Assembly (NCBI GenBank): GCA_021801945.1
Contig: JAKABE010000004.1
Location: 1-31,726 of the forward strand
DNA: 31,726 nucleotides
Direction: 5' to 3'
Origin: Acidobacteriota bacterium
GTDB taxonomy: Bacteria; Acidobacteriota; Terriglobia; Terriglobales; Acidobacteriaceae
Shown here: positions 20,901 through 28,208 of the stretch, in pieces
Layout: each line of letters opens with the position of its first letter
Numbering within the stretch: the stretch's first letter is position 1
Notes under the pieces: generated by a model
What the model was told of the DNA's origin: nothing
Seen by the model: only the letters and a program-made list of their open reading frames with translations
Database searches by the model: none
Program-made: the position numbers and the translations under genes

Positions 20901-21542
20901 CGCGTTGCCGTACATCGTGTTCACGGGCGCGCCATCGACGAGCACCGCACCTTGATTGGCGGCGCCACCCTCAATCTGGTAGTTGCCGGCCGCGAATACG
21001 TTTTGCCCCGAAAGGTTGGTTTCAGCGCCTCCCTGCGGCACCACGCCAGGGACTAGGGCAATCAGATTAAGTACATTGCGCCCGTTGAGGGGCAGGTTGG
21101 TTACCGCGGTGCCCTGGATCACCTGACCCAGCGAAGCGTTCTCGGTTTGCATGATAGGCGGAGCGCCGGTGACAACAACCTTCTGGCTAGCTGAGCCAAC
21201 CTGCATCGTCACGTCAACGCGGGCCTCCTCGGCGACCAGCACGTCGATCGGGCTGCGCGAGAAGTGTTTGAAGCCGTGAACGTCCACATCCACTCTATAG
21301 TTACCGCGTGGCAGAGAGAGGATCGCGTAGTAACCGTGGCCGTCTGTCATGACGGACCGTTTTTGGCCAGTTCCTAGATTCGTCGCGGTGACGCTGGCGC
21401 CTGGCAGCACCGCGCCCGAGGGATCGCTTACAGTTCCGACAATGGCACCAAATATGTTTTGTGCGTTTGCCGAAACCGACATAAAAGCTGCGGTGCACAA
21501 TGCTAACGCAAAGGCATAGAGCACCCTTCTTGATGTGCGCAT
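17937..21542 (-). CDS. Oar-like TonB-dependent outer-membrane receptor with carboxypeptidase-regulatory-like domain
   Basis: The 1201-residue protein starts at the second of two adjacent ATGs, six bases after GGAGG. Residues 1-27 (MRTSRRVLYAFALALCTAAF and the following SVSANA) are a signal peptide. Residues about 30-115 form a CarboxypepD-regulatory-like beta-sandwich (GAIVGTVSDPSGAVLPGASV, DGHGYYAILSLPRGNYRVDV). A plug domain follows (VVVTGAPPIMQTENASLGQ, LPLNGRNVLNLIALVPGV). The rest is a large barrel ending in LQLAGRFNF, with the terminal phenylalanine needed for outer-membrane insertion. This architecture is the large Oar-like receptor class abundant in acidobacteria, usually tied to uptake of oligosaccharides or other polymers. 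No TonB box is obvious. It has its own promoter, a palindromic operator candidate and a terminator, so it is a single-gene transcription unit. Confidence 0.95.
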   Translation of the reverse strand: MRTSRRVLYAFALALCTAAFMSVSANAQNIFGAIVGTVSDPSGAVLPGASVTATNLGTGQKRSVMTDGHGYYAILSLPRGNYRVDVDVHGFKHFSRSPIDVLVAEEARVDVTMQVGSASQKVVVTGAPPIMQTENASLGQVIQGTAVTNLPLNGRNVLNLIALVPGVVPQGGAETNLSGQNVFAAGNYQIEGGAANQGAVLVDGAPVNTMYGNAVELVMDQDAIQEFNVQTHNNTAEFGDYNGGVVNMSTKSGTNNFHGTAYEYLRNTIFDANNFFANRAGVGRQSWHQNQFGANLGGPIKRNKIFFFGDYQGYRQTQGFPVEVTLPTAQELTGDFSAIQTPIYDPLTTCGYNGNPACTAAQQNGTAPTRQQFSYGGRMNVIPPSRLNPVAKSLIAYPIFGKPNVPGQLTAEGPVNNFFSLSTAGGENDQYTLRFDEDLSAKQTLFERYTWWKSKNIDPKPFEPYNNLYLSALAPEAFTTQQAVIGDTYVLNPTSIIDVHLNYLRWNYTRIPTNLGINESTAFGWPGYMDNSPLNDLSASTSVPAINIGGPISYYEGQAGYIFSINNQYGISSTYQKIWGQHSFKFGLDLRRWSENYFQNNQPGGNFVFDNVFTAANAAAPGVTGNGLASFELGYSNNNSDVQVSPPVYQWMYYQGYFAEDTWQVTNKLTASLGLRYEVPGTFLAGHGWEDTFNTTETNPVVTNNGAPVPGAFDLVNSPQHPNSGATNEVWTDWEPRLGLAYRVTGNTVLRGAWGEYVTPVGLAFYSMPLQAGINFISNPMVNSTNGEETPANTLDNPFPNGLALPPHRSSTYQQILLGGNPQALTANQPSGKTYQWNLSVEHEFPSHIAVTATYAGLLGDNLPIVLQLNSLPDSVMAKAAADPACSSGNFGSCFLNQEVTNPFYGKVSQGVLKNQQVTENQLLRPFPEYGGLGNSGSYSGISNYEAFELEVQKQLHDGGTFLASYTFSRLMTNAEDLTSWLDGIVGYGTAGWQDNNNPGSNYSLSSFDVPQHLVVSYLYHLPIGSGQRFLSNLKGVANGLIGGWGVDGITTYQSGYPLGMSVATDIVGSYGFQGTQRPNVVAGCGKAYSGSIGGRLGGGGNKTFFNTACFVAPSDFTYGNEPRNDTTLKTPGIDNWDMALYKSIPLTEGTALNFRVEAFNVFNRVQFGAPNTQLQNAQFGWITTQENNPRILQLAGRFNF

Positions 21543-21614
21543 CATTAACCTCCATGAACTCCATTCACGGGACCCGGGTAAGAGATGAGAACAGAATAGT
21601 GAATCAGTGTATTG

Positions 21615-21633
21615 AATTGCGTAATACGCAATT
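21615..21633. promoter_or_regulatory. Palindromic operator candidate in the TonB receptor 5' region
   Basis: AATTGCGTAATACGCAATT is a perfect inverted repeat with 9-bp arms around one central base. It lies about 10-28 bases downstream of the expected transcription start of the receptor gene, where a bound repressor would block transcription. It shares the ATTGC-N7-GCAAT form with a second site at 21916-21932. Confidence 0.6.
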
Positions 21634-21649
21634 ACTGTTGTGAAGAAAA

Positions 21650-21679
21650 ATATTAAGGTCGCGTCACAACGAAAGTCAA
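21650..21679 (-). promoter_or_regulatory. Sigma-70-type promoter of the TonB-dependent receptor gene
   Basis: On the minus strand TTGACT (-35, plus-strand 21674-21679) and TAATAT (-10, 21650-21655) are 18 bases apart. The start would fall near 21643, leaving a leader of about 100 bases that carries the palindrome and the ribosome site. Confidence 0.55.
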
Positions 21680-21695
21680 GCATTTTTTTTCTCAA

Positions 21696-22003
21696 CGTCT
21701 TCCACCGCGCTTGGCATCCTCCTTAAAGAATCGCAGGCTCTGGATTTTGAGCCACTTGGCAACCGATTTTTGCCCACTATGCCCGACAAGATCACTTCCA
21801 GAAGACGGCCGACGCGGAGAAGCCGCTCCTTCGACTAGGCGTCACGCGGAGCTTGCTGAATCCGCTGCTGCTGCAATGTCCGCAAAAAAGCGCCAAAGGT
21901 ATGATTGCAGTTTATATTGCAGATTATGCAATGGATGCAATGCTTAGGAACCGCAGGACGCGGTTGGATCGTGAAACAGGAAGGGCCGGGAAATGCTGAG
22001 CCG
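21696..22003. other. Intergenic stretch between the TonB receptor promoter and kdsA
   Basis: About 300 bases with no supported gene. The right half holds the ATTGCA/TGCAAT repeat cluster (21904-21941) and, just beyond it, a short AACCGC/GCGGTT hairpin (21949-21965) without a T run. The left part shows nothing I can name. Confidence 0.5.
21904..21941. promoter_or_regulatory. Cluster of ATTGCA / TGCAAT half-sites, candidate regulator binding array
   Basis: Within 38 bases there are two direct ATTGCAG copies (21904-21910, 21916-21922) and two direct ATGCAAT copies (21926-21932, 21935-21941). The inner pair forms ATTGC-N7-GCAAT (21916-21932), matching the operator-like palindrome at 21616-21632 in 13 of 17 positions. 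The two lie exactly 300 bases apart. Confidence 0.5.
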
Positions 22004-22819
22004 TCAGAGCCCCGCGGCTGCGTGAATCGCCAGCACTGTTTGCAGCAGGGGCTTCAGCAGCTTCAAATCCAAAGCGTTGGCACCGTCGGACTTGGCGTTG
22101 GCCGGGTCGTCGTGCACCTCGAGAAACAAGCCGTCAACACCCGCCGCAGCCGCCGCGCGCGCCAGCAAGGGTATGAACTCCGGCTGCCCGCCGCTGACTC
22201 CGCCCGCCGCCGAGGGCTGCTGCACAGAGTGCGTGGCGTCAAAGACGACCGGCGCCAGCCGCCGCATCATCGCCAACGACCGGAAATCGACGACCAGGTT
22301 GTTGTAGCCAAATGCAGATCCGCGCTCCGTCAGGAACACGCGTCCGTTGCCCGTGGAGCGGACTTTCTCGACCGGATAGCCCATGTCCCAGGGCGCCACA
22401 AATTGGCCCTTCTTGATATTGACTGCGCGGCCCGTCTTGCCGGCGGCCACCAGCAGGTCCGTCTGCCGGCACAAGAATGCGGGAATCTGCAGCACGTCCA
22501 CGGCCTCTGCGGCTACCTCGCAGTGGCCGGGCTCGTGCACGTCTGTGAGCACCGGCAGCCCGGTCTCGCGGGCGATTTGCCCCAGAATGCGCACTCCCTC
22601 CACCAGCCCCGGCCCGCGAAAGCTCTTCACGCTCGTGCGATTGGCCTTGTCGTAGCTGGCCTTGAAGATACAGGGCACCTTGACGTCCGCGGCAATCCGC
22701 TGAATCGCCTCGGCCATCTTGCGGGCATGCGCCTCGCTCTCGATCACACAGGGGCCTGCAATCAGAAACAGCCGCCCCCCGCCCACCTGCACCGGTCCTA
22801 TTTCAAAGCAAGCACTCAC
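22004..22819 (-). CDS. kdsA: 3-deoxy-D-manno-octulosonate 8-phosphate synthase (KDO-8-P synthase)
   Basis: The 271-residue enzyme condenses phosphoenolpyruvate with arabinose 5-phosphate to make KDO-8-phosphate for the LPS inner core. Family blocks in order are IAGPCVIES, IFKASYDKANRTS, LTDVHEPGHC, LQIPAFLCRQTDLLVAAG, VNIKKGQF, ERGSAFGYNNLVVDFR, FDATHSVQQPS and LFLEVHDDPANAKSDG. Position 24 is cysteine in GPC, where metal-independent enzymes such as that of E. coli have asparagine. With the later His, Glu and Asp in DATHS, LEVHDDP and AKSDG, this indicates the metal-dependent class. It starts at a GTG without a strong ribosome site. It lies downstream of the helix-hairpin-helix-like gene on the same strand with an 81-bp gap; co-transcription is possible but their functions are not related in an obvious way. 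Confidence 0.96.
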   Translation of the reverse strand: MSACFEIGPVQVGGGRLFLIAGPCVIESEAHARKMAEAIQRIAADVKVPCIFKASYDKANRTSVKSFRGPGLVEGVRILGQIARETGLPVLTDVHEPGHCEVAAEAVDVLQIPAFLCRQTDLLVAAGKTGRAVNIKKGQFVAPWDMGYPVEKVRSTGNGRVFLTERGSAFGYNNLVVDFRSLAMMRRLAPVVFDATHSVQQPSAAGGVSGGQPEFIPLLARAAAAAGVDGLFLEVHDDPANAKSDGANALDLKLLKPLLQTVLAIHAAAGL

Positions 22820-22900
22820 GAGGGCGATTTTACGGCAAGAACTTACCTTCCGTATTGCGTCTCATGCCCGAACCGCCTGACGGCCTCGCGGCCCCGCCGG

Positions 22901-23458
22901 TCAGCCCGAGTGGATGCGCGACCACTCCCAGAGCGCTCTATCCAATGCGCGCAACGGCGTCGGCGCGGGAAGATTGCTTTGCGGCTGGACGATGTTGCTC
23001 TCCGCCAAGCGTTTGCAGAACTCCACATACTCCTCGTAGAAGCGGACGTCGTGGCGCGCGTGCCCCAGGGCCTCCAGGGCACGAAAGTCAAGTACTGTAT
23101 AGCGTTCCGGATAGATCGCGGCCAGGATTGCTGAAGCCACGGGAATGTCTACCCCGTGCAGCTCCAGCAGCGCCTTGACTGCTGTCTCGGTGGAGGCGCC
23201 GGGGGCCGTGGCGGCTGACAGAACCTGCTTAATCTTCTCGTTGCTGTTGGCAATCAGATAATGCACCACGCGCTCCGACTTCCAGCGCACGATCGCTTCC
23301 AGATTGGCCAGCGTGAAATCGCCGTTCCGGATTGCTTCCCCGGCCTCAAACGCGGCCTGTTCCAGTTCGTGTTCCTTATCGCCGGTTTCCTGCCAGTACT
23401 GCTCCGCCAGCTGCTGAAGTTCCGTCTCCGCGGGCTGAAGCTGAAAGTAGGCAACCAT
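22901..23458 (-). CDS. Helix-hairpin-helix-like small protein of unknown function
   Basis: The 185-residue protein is acidic and mostly helical. The N-terminal 85 residues are a helix-rich region (ETELQQLAEQYWQETGDKEHELEQAAFEAGEAIRNG with a WKSERVVHYL segment). The central part, ALLELHGVDIPVASAILAAI followed by YPERYTVLDFRALEALG, looks like the helix-hairpin-helix and following strand of DNA-glycosylase-fold proteins, with the aspartate of VLDFRA at the place of their catalytic aspartate. The lysine of bifunctional glycosylases is not seen, and there is no iron-sulfur cysteine set. A DNA- or nucleotide-related role is therefore only a suggestion. The ATG at 23458 is chosen because GGAAGGA precedes it, and the longer GTG start at 23497 falls inside the -10 box of the promoter. 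Confidence 0.8.
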   Translation of the reverse strand: MVAYFQLQPAETELQQLAEQYWQETGDKEHELEQAAFEAGEAIRNGDFTLANLEAIVRWKSERVVHYLIANSNEKIKQVLSAATAPGASTETAVKALLELHGVDIPVASAILAAIYPERYTVLDFRALEALGHARHDVRFYEEYVEFCKRLAESNIVQPQSNLPAPTPLRALDRALWEWSRIHSG

Positions 23459-23495
23459 GTCCAATTCCTTCCTTTCTTCCCCCAAAAACTCAAAC

Positions 23496-23525
23496 ACAAT
23501 AGGCCTGTTCGAAAAAGATTGTCAA
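23496..23525 (-). promoter_or_regulatory. Sigma-70 promoter of the helix-hairpin-helix-like gene
   Basis: On the minus strand a consensus TTGACA (plus-strand 23520-23525) and TATTGT (23496-23501) are separated by 18 bases and lie about 40 bases before the chosen ATG at 23458. This is among the best promoters in the window and supports the shorter start; it may also serve kdsA downstream. Confidence 0.7.
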
Positions 23526-23830
23526 GAGCCCCCCAAATACCTTCGCGGGGCGCTTACGGGACCGGCTTATAAGACGCGCTAGGGACGAAAACGCACATAC
23601 ACGGATCTGCGGAAGGGCGCGCCTTTCTACGGATTTTTTTGTGGTCCGGTGCCCTTTCTTCAGGAAGCCGACAAAAGGCAGCTCAGGTGCGCTTGCGGCT
23701 CGCACCTGGCGCAAGGGATGGCAACAGAATGGGTTATGTCTGCGCCCCCCGGTGTCGCGCCCGCAAGGCGTGTGTCCCTTTCCTGCGCGCCGACCCGGAA
23801 ACATCGGCGCCGGACCGTCCTCGCCCCGCC
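23526..23830. other. Intergenic region without a supported gene
   Basis: About 300 bases between the promoter of the helix-hairpin-helix-like gene and the stop of the prolyl isomerase gene. It holds a run of seven T (23634-23640) after a weak hairpin and several short overlapping frames rich in Arg/Pro/Ala with no ribosome site. I see nothing firm in it. Confidence 0.4.
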
Positions 23831-25804
23831 TTACATCCCCTGAGTTTGGGTTTTCAAGGCATTGGGATTCAAGCGCACGAGCCCGTGCCTGCGATAGTTG
23901 TTCCAGACCTCGCTGACGAAGATGTTGAAGGCTTGGTCGCGCCGCTGATCGAGAAGCTGGTCGCGGGTCTGGTCGAAGTTCTGCGCAATCTCCTGTGCGC
24001 TGGGCTGCTGCTTGTCCACGATTTTGGCCACCAGGCCGTTCTGTCCGGTATCGATGGGGCCGCTGATGGCGCCGACAGCGAGATTAAAGAGCTGCGGAGC
24101 CACTTGGCCGACCTCGCCCAGGTCGGGAACCTGAGTGGTTGCACCGACCAAGTCGCTGGTCTCCATGGTCGCGCCCACAGCCTTGGCGGCCTTGGCCAGA
24201 TCGTTCAGAGCCTTGGCCTTTGCCACCAGTTCCTTGGTCTTCTGGTTAAGCAAGGTGGGAAGCTGCTCGCTGCGATAGTCGTCCAGAACGTGACTCTTCC
24301 ACTCGGCAAACGTGGGCGCGTGCGCGGGGTTCACCGCCGCAACTTGAAAGATTGCGTAGCCCTCGCCGGTGGGAGCGAATTGGGGTGGATCCCCCGGTTT
24401 CATGTTGAAAGCCTTGGAGAGTATCTGTGAGCTGTCAGCCAATGCCCCGATCACGCCGGTCTGGGCCACAAAGGGGGTGGTCACCACCTGTAGATGATGG
24501 GCCTCGGCGGTCTTGGCCAGACCGCTCTTGACGGCCTCGGAGGTGAGCTGGCGCGCGAAGTTTGCCTGGGCCTGGGTCAAATCCTGGCCCGTCAGGGTCG
24601 CCTGGATCTCGGGCAATACCGCGCTAAGCGACTGCGTATGCGCCGGTTTTTTCGCTTCAACCTGCACCACGTGGAAGCCGAACTGGCTGCGGACAATCGC
24701 GATCTCGCCGATCTTCTGGCTGAAAATGGCGTTATCGAACTGCGGCACCATGCGGCCCCGCTGGACAAACCCCAGTTCGCCGCCCGTATTCTTGCTGCCC
24801 GGATCGTCAGAATATTTCTTCGCCAGATCCTTCCAGCTCCCGCCGGCCTTCAGCAGCTTGAGAACCATCTCCGCCTTGGCCTTGGCCGCGGCTACGGTCT
24901 TGGCATCGGCATCCGCCGCCACGCTAATCAGAATGTGCCGTGAGTCCACCTGCTCGGGCACCGAGTAATCTGACTGGTGCGCGTTGTAGTACGCCTGAAT
25001 CTGCTGCTGGGTGGGCTTCGGAATCCCACCGGGGAGCTGCTCCGGTGTGAAGGCGAAGTAGGTGATCTTGCGCTGCTCCGGCACCGCGTGGGCGTAGCGC
25101 ACCGCATTCTTCTGGAAGAACGCCTCCAGTTGGCTGTCGGAGGGATTGATCTGGCTGTTCAGCGCGGTTGAGGAGATCACCGCGTAGTCAAACTTGATCT
25201 TGACATTGTTCTTCAAATAGCTCTCACGCACTTCCTGGTCGCTTACCGTCACCGGGGCAGTCACCAGCGCCTCCAGGCGCTGGATGATGATGCTGTTCTT
25301 TATCCCTTGTTCGAATTGGCTGACAGACTCGTTGAGCCGGTTCGCGATCAGGTCGGTATATGCGTCTTGCCCGATAAACTGGCCGTTGGGGAAGAGCACT
25401 TGCCCCGTGGGTCCGCTGTGGAGATACCGGCGCACGTCGCTGCTTGTAGCGCTGATGCCCAGCTTCGCCGCCACTTGGATCAGAACCTGCTGCTGGACCA
25501 GTTGCTGGCCGGCCTGCTGCTCCATGAGGTTCAGAATCATCGGGTTGTCGGCAAATTGCGGGTTCTGCTGCTGCAGTTGCTGGCGCGCCGCCTGCTCCAC
25601 CTGCTGCTGGGTCACCGTAGTGCCCGAAGAAAAGAGGCGGCTGTACCAGTGTGGGTACACCACGGCGTAGGCATTGGACGCCGGCGCACCTAGTCCGGCC
25701 AGGCCGGGAATCAGGTAAATCACCATGCCCACCGAAGCGGCGGCGATGACGACGACGAACAGTCCTTTGGTAAATCGATTATCACTTTGCAGGAAGCGGA
25801 TCAT
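23831..25804 (-). CDS. Periplasmic peptidyl-prolyl cis-trans isomerase, PpiD/SurA-like
   Basis: The 657-residue protein has an N-terminal membrane anchor (KGLFVVVIAAASVGMVIYLIPGLAGLG, about residues 13-37), with the rest in the periplasm, as in PpiD. Residues about 60-230 form the SurA/PpiD-type chaperone domain, rich in glutamine (VTQQQVEQAARQQLQQQ, QQAGQQLVQQQVLIQVA). A parvulin domain follows at about 280-385 (SRHILISVAADADAKTV, YSDDPGSKNTGGELGFVQRGRMVPQF, SQFGFHVVQVEAKK). The C-terminal 270 residues resemble a second degenerate isomerase-like and chaperone region. PpiD-like proteins assist folding of proteins leaving the Sec translocon, relevant for the many exported proteins nearby. Start MIRFLQSDNRFTKG is family-like; the ribosome site is weak. 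Divergent from murC. Confidence 0.92.
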   Translation of the reverse strand: MIRFLQSDNRFTKGLFVVVIAAASVGMVIYLIPGLAGLGAPASNAYAVVYPHWYSRLFSSGTTVTQQQVEQAARQQLQQQNPQFADNPMILNLMEQQAGQQLVQQQVLIQVAAKLGISATSSDVRRYLHSGPTGQVLFPNGQFIGQDAYTDLIANRLNESVSQFEQGIKNSIIIQRLEALVTAPVTVSDQEVRESYLKNNVKIKFDYAVISSTALNSQINPSDSQLEAFFQKNAVRYAHAVPEQRKITYFAFTPEQLPGGIPKPTQQQIQAYYNAHQSDYSVPEQVDSRHILISVAADADAKTVAAAKAKAEMVLKLLKAGGSWKDLAKKYSDDPGSKNTGGELGFVQRGRMVPQFDNAIFSQKIGEIAIVRSQFGFHVVQVEAKKPAHTQSLSAVLPEIQATLTGQDLTQAQANFARQLTSEAVKSGLAKTAEAHHLQVVTTPFVAQTGVIGALADSSQILSKAFNMKPGDPPQFAPTGEGYAIFQVAAVNPAHAPTFAEWKSHVLDDYRSEQLPTLLNQKTKELVAKAKALNDLAKAAKAVGATMETSDLVGATTQVPDLGEVGQVAPQLFNLAVGAISGPIDTGQNGLVAKIVDKQQPSAQEIAQNFDQTRDQLLDQRRDQAFNIFVSEVWNNYRRHGLVRLNPNALKTQTQGM

Positions 25805-25932
25805 GGATGGATTCGAACCTTCAATTCTCTGCGCTTGGGCGGATACGTGCCCTCCGTGCGCACACGAACATTGGCTATCCGGAGCCTCTCGCGGCGCACA
25901 TGCGCAAATCGGAGCTCACGCAGCTCCATCTC

Positions 25933-25938
25933 ATTATA
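25933..25938 (-). promoter_or_regulatory. Possible -10 box upstream of the prolyl isomerase gene
   Basis: A perfect TATAAT on the minus strand lies about 130 bases before the start at 25804, in the 265-bp region shared with murC. No good -35 is seen at 16-18 bases, so this is a weak call. Confidence 0.3.
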
Positions 25939-26069
25939 GATGAACCCCCGTCTCCCAACCGCATCGGACGGATCGTTCGCGGCACCAGGCCTGCTCCCGG
26001 CGGCATTGCCCGATCCCCGCAAACCGCGAGAGCCACCCTCATCGGTGTTACAGTGGAGTTTCATCGCTC

Positions 26070-27446
26070 ATGTTTGCCACCTCGCAGCACGCGCACTTCG
26101 TCGGCATCGGCGGCATCGGCATGAGCGGGATTGCGGAAATCCTGCTCAGCCTGGGCATGAAGGTCTCCGGCTCCGACCTGCGCCGGAGCGCCGTCACTGA
26201 CCGCCTATCCGCCATGGGCGCAACAATTTATGAGGGCCACGCCGCCGCCAACGTCACCGGCGCCACGGTGGTCGTCACCAGCTCCGCGGTGGCCAGCAAC
26301 AACCTCGAAGTACTGGAGGCCCACGCCCGCAGGATTCCCGTCATCCAGCGCGCCGAGATGCTGGCCGAGCTCATGCGGCTCAAGTACGGTATCGCCATCG
26401 CCGGCATGCACGGCAAGACCACGACCACGTCCATGGTGGCCGCGGTGATGGCCGCTGGCGGCCTCGATCCCACCGTCGTCGTGGGCGGCCGCGTAGACGC
26501 TCTGGGCTCCAATGCCCGGCTCGGCACCACCCACTATCTGGTCGCCGAGGCCGACGAGAGCGACCGTTCCTTCCTCAAGCTCTCGCCCATCCTGGCCGTG
26601 GTCACCAATCTCGACCGCGAACACATGGACTGTTACCGCGACATAGCCGAAGTCGAGCGCGCTTTCCTCGACTTCATGGACCGCGTTCCCTTTTACGGCA
26701 CGGTAACGGCCGGCATGGACAACCCTCTTCTGAGGTCCATCCTTCCCCGCGTCCGCCGGCGCGTGCTCACCTACGGCCTTGCCGCCGAAGCCGATTTCCG
26801 CCTGCAGTTTCTGTCCCCTGGCTCCTCGGGCTGTTTCTCGCGCTTTCAGGTCGCAACCGCCGGCGGACTGCTAGGCCCCTTCGAGCTCCACGTCCCCGGC
26901 CGCCACAATGTCCTCAACGCGACGGCCGCTGTGGCCATCGCGCGCCAGCTTGAGGTTCCGCCGGAGAAGATCGAGGAGGGGCTCTATAACTTTCGCGGCG
27001 TCGATCGCCGCTTCCAGCGCTGCGGCACGGCGCGCGGTGTCACCGTGGTCGACGACTACGGCCACCACCCTACCGAGATTCGCGCCACCCTCGCCGCCGC
27101 GCGCGAGTGCGGCCACGCCAGGATTCATGTCGTCTTCCAGCCGCACCGGTTCTCCCGCACGCACGACCTTTTGGAGGAGTTCAGCAGCGCCTTCCGGGAA
27201 GCCGACACAGTCCTTGTGCTTCCCATCTACGCCGCCAGCGAGGAGCCCATTCCCGGTGTGACGGCCGAGCGGCTGGCCGCAAAAATCGTCGAGCCTCAAT
27301 CCAATTTCGTCCCGGATTTTTCTGCCGCGGCCGCGGCAGCCGCAGCGGCAGCCCGCCCCGGCGACCTGATTCTGACTCTCGGCGCCGGCAGTATCAGCCA
27401 ACTGGCTCCGCAAATCCTTGCCGCTTTGGCTGGCGGAAATGCCTGA
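26070..27446 (+). CDS. murC: UDP-N-acetylmuramate--L-alanine ligase
   Basis: The 458-residue cytoplasmic enzyme adds L-alanine to UDP-N-acetylmuramic acid with ATP, the first peptide step of peptidoglycan synthesis. The N-terminal Rossmann motif is HFVGIGGIGMSGIAEILLSLG (residues 9-29), and VTSSAVASNNLEV follows. The ATP P-loop is GMHGKTTTTSMVAAVM, beginning at G112. The middle domain has YLVAEADESDRSFLKL and VVTNLDREHMDCY. The C-terminal domain begins near FRGVDRRFQRCG and has VVDDYGHHPTEIRATLAAAR and QPHRFSRTHDLLEEF. Length and order of motifs are normal. It stands outside a dcw cluster: the neighbours are a divergent prolyl isomerase and a convergent heptose gene. No strong ribosome site precedes the ATG; an alanine-rich stretch near residues 415-430 is a harmless oddity. 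Confidence 0.97.
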   Translation: MFATSQHAHFVGIGGIGMSGIAEILLSLGMKVSGSDLRRSAVTDRLSAMGATIYEGHAAANVTGATVVVTSSAVASNNLEVLEAHARRIPVIQRAEMLAELMRLKYGIAIAGMHGKTTTTSMVAAVMAAGGLDPTVVVGGRVDALGSNARLGTTHYLVAEADESDRSFLKLSPILAVVTNLDREHMDCYRDIAEVERAFLDFMDRVPFYGTVTAGMDNPLLRSILPRVRRRVLTYGLAAEADFRLQFLSPGSSGCFSRFQVATAGGLLGPFELHVPGRHNVLNATAAVAIARQLEVPPEKIEEGLYNFRGVDRRFQRCGTARGVTVVDDYGHHPTEIRATLAAARECGHARIHVVFQPHRFSRTHDLLEEFSSAFREADTVLVLPIYAASEEPIPGVTAERLAAKIVEPQSNFVPDFSAAAAAAAAAARPGDLILTLGAGSISQLAPQILAALAGGNA

Positions 27447-27512
27447 CCCGGCGGGTTCTGGCGCGGAGATTCTGAGCTCCCAATCCCTTACGCGGCGCCA
27501 TAGCCTCGGCGT

Positions 27513-28202
27513 TCAGAACCCAGCCAGCTCTGTCTGTGCGCGGTCGAGATCTTCGGGCACGCCGATATCCAGAAAGAATCCATCCACGCGAAAGGCTGCG
27601 GGAGACAGGCGCGCGATCTGAGGCATCAAAAAGTCCTGCTCGAAGGAAAACTTCTCCGCGAGCGACGCCGGCCACTTGATCTGCTTGGCGAGCACATAGG
27701 ACCCGGCATTGATCCATCCCGCGCCTGTACGCCCCTTTTCCTCAAACCCGATGATGTGTTCTCCCCGCAGGTGCACCCCGCCATAGCGCCCGATCTCCGC
27801 CTGGCGGGTAATTGCGATGGTGATTTGAGCAGCGCGCGCAGCGTGGAAACGGAGCATGGCCGCGTAATCGGCATCCAAGAACGTATCCCCATTCAGCACC
27901 AGAACGGACTCCTCTTCAGCCATGGCCAGCGCATTGCGGATCGCGCCCCCCGTGCCAAGGGGAGAATCTTCGACCGCATAGTCCACGCGCATACCGTGAA
28001 ACGATGCACCAAAATGATGCTGAATCACCGTGTGCAGATGGCCTACTGACAGCAGCGCGCGCCGACAGCCGGCGCGCTGCAACTGGCCCAGAAGAATCTC
28101 AAGAAACGGCCGACCGGCCACCGCCGCCATGGGCTTGGGGATGCCGTCCAAGCGCGCGGACAGCCGCGTTCCCAGGCCCCCGGCAAGGACAATCGCATCC
28201 AT
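27513..28202 (-). CDS. hddC: D-glycero-D-manno-heptose 1-phosphate guanylyltransferase-type nucleotidyltransferase
   Basis: The 229-residue protein has the nucleotidyltransferase signature IVLAGGLGTRLSARLDGIPKPM (residues about 4-25), then SPLGTGGAIRNAL and the metal-binding LVLNGDTFLDADY. A C-terminal FRVDGFFLDIGVPEDLDRAQ follows, as in the short mannose-1-phosphate guanylyltransferase-like enzymes. The neighbours (heptose kinase and isomerase in one operon) point to transfer of GMP to heptose 1-phosphate, giving GDP-D-glycero-alpha-D-manno-heptose. The assignment to HddC rather than to another sugar-1-phosphate nucleotidyltransferase rests on that context. It starts six bases after the stop of the isomerase gene, with the SD region inside that gene's end. 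It is the last gene of the operon and is convergent with murC with 66 bp between them. Confidence 0.88.
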   Translation of the reverse strand: MDAIVLAGGLGTRLSARLDGIPKPMAAVAGRPFLEILLGQLQRAGCRRALLSVGHLHTVIQHHFGASFHGMRVDYAVEDSPLGTGGAIRNALAMAEEESVLVLNGDTFLDADYAAMLRFHAARAAQITIAITRQAEIGRYGGVHLRGEHIIGFEEKGRTGAGWINAGSYVLAKQIKWPASLAEKFSFEQDFLMPQIARLSPAAFRVDGFFLDIGVPEDLDRAQTELAGF

Positions 28203-28208
28203 CCGTGC

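Noticed and set aside
23611..23640. Hairpin followed by seven T on the plus strand, like a terminator
   Set aside because: The stem is weak with a G-U pair, the T run starts several bases after it, and no plus-strand gene precedes it.
25801..25870. GGTTCGAATCC on the minus strand, like a tRNA T-arm
   Set aside because: The T stem has a mismatch, the following bases do not form an acceptor stem, and no D- or anticodon arm fits upstream. It lies at the start of the prolyl isomerase gene and is most likely chance.
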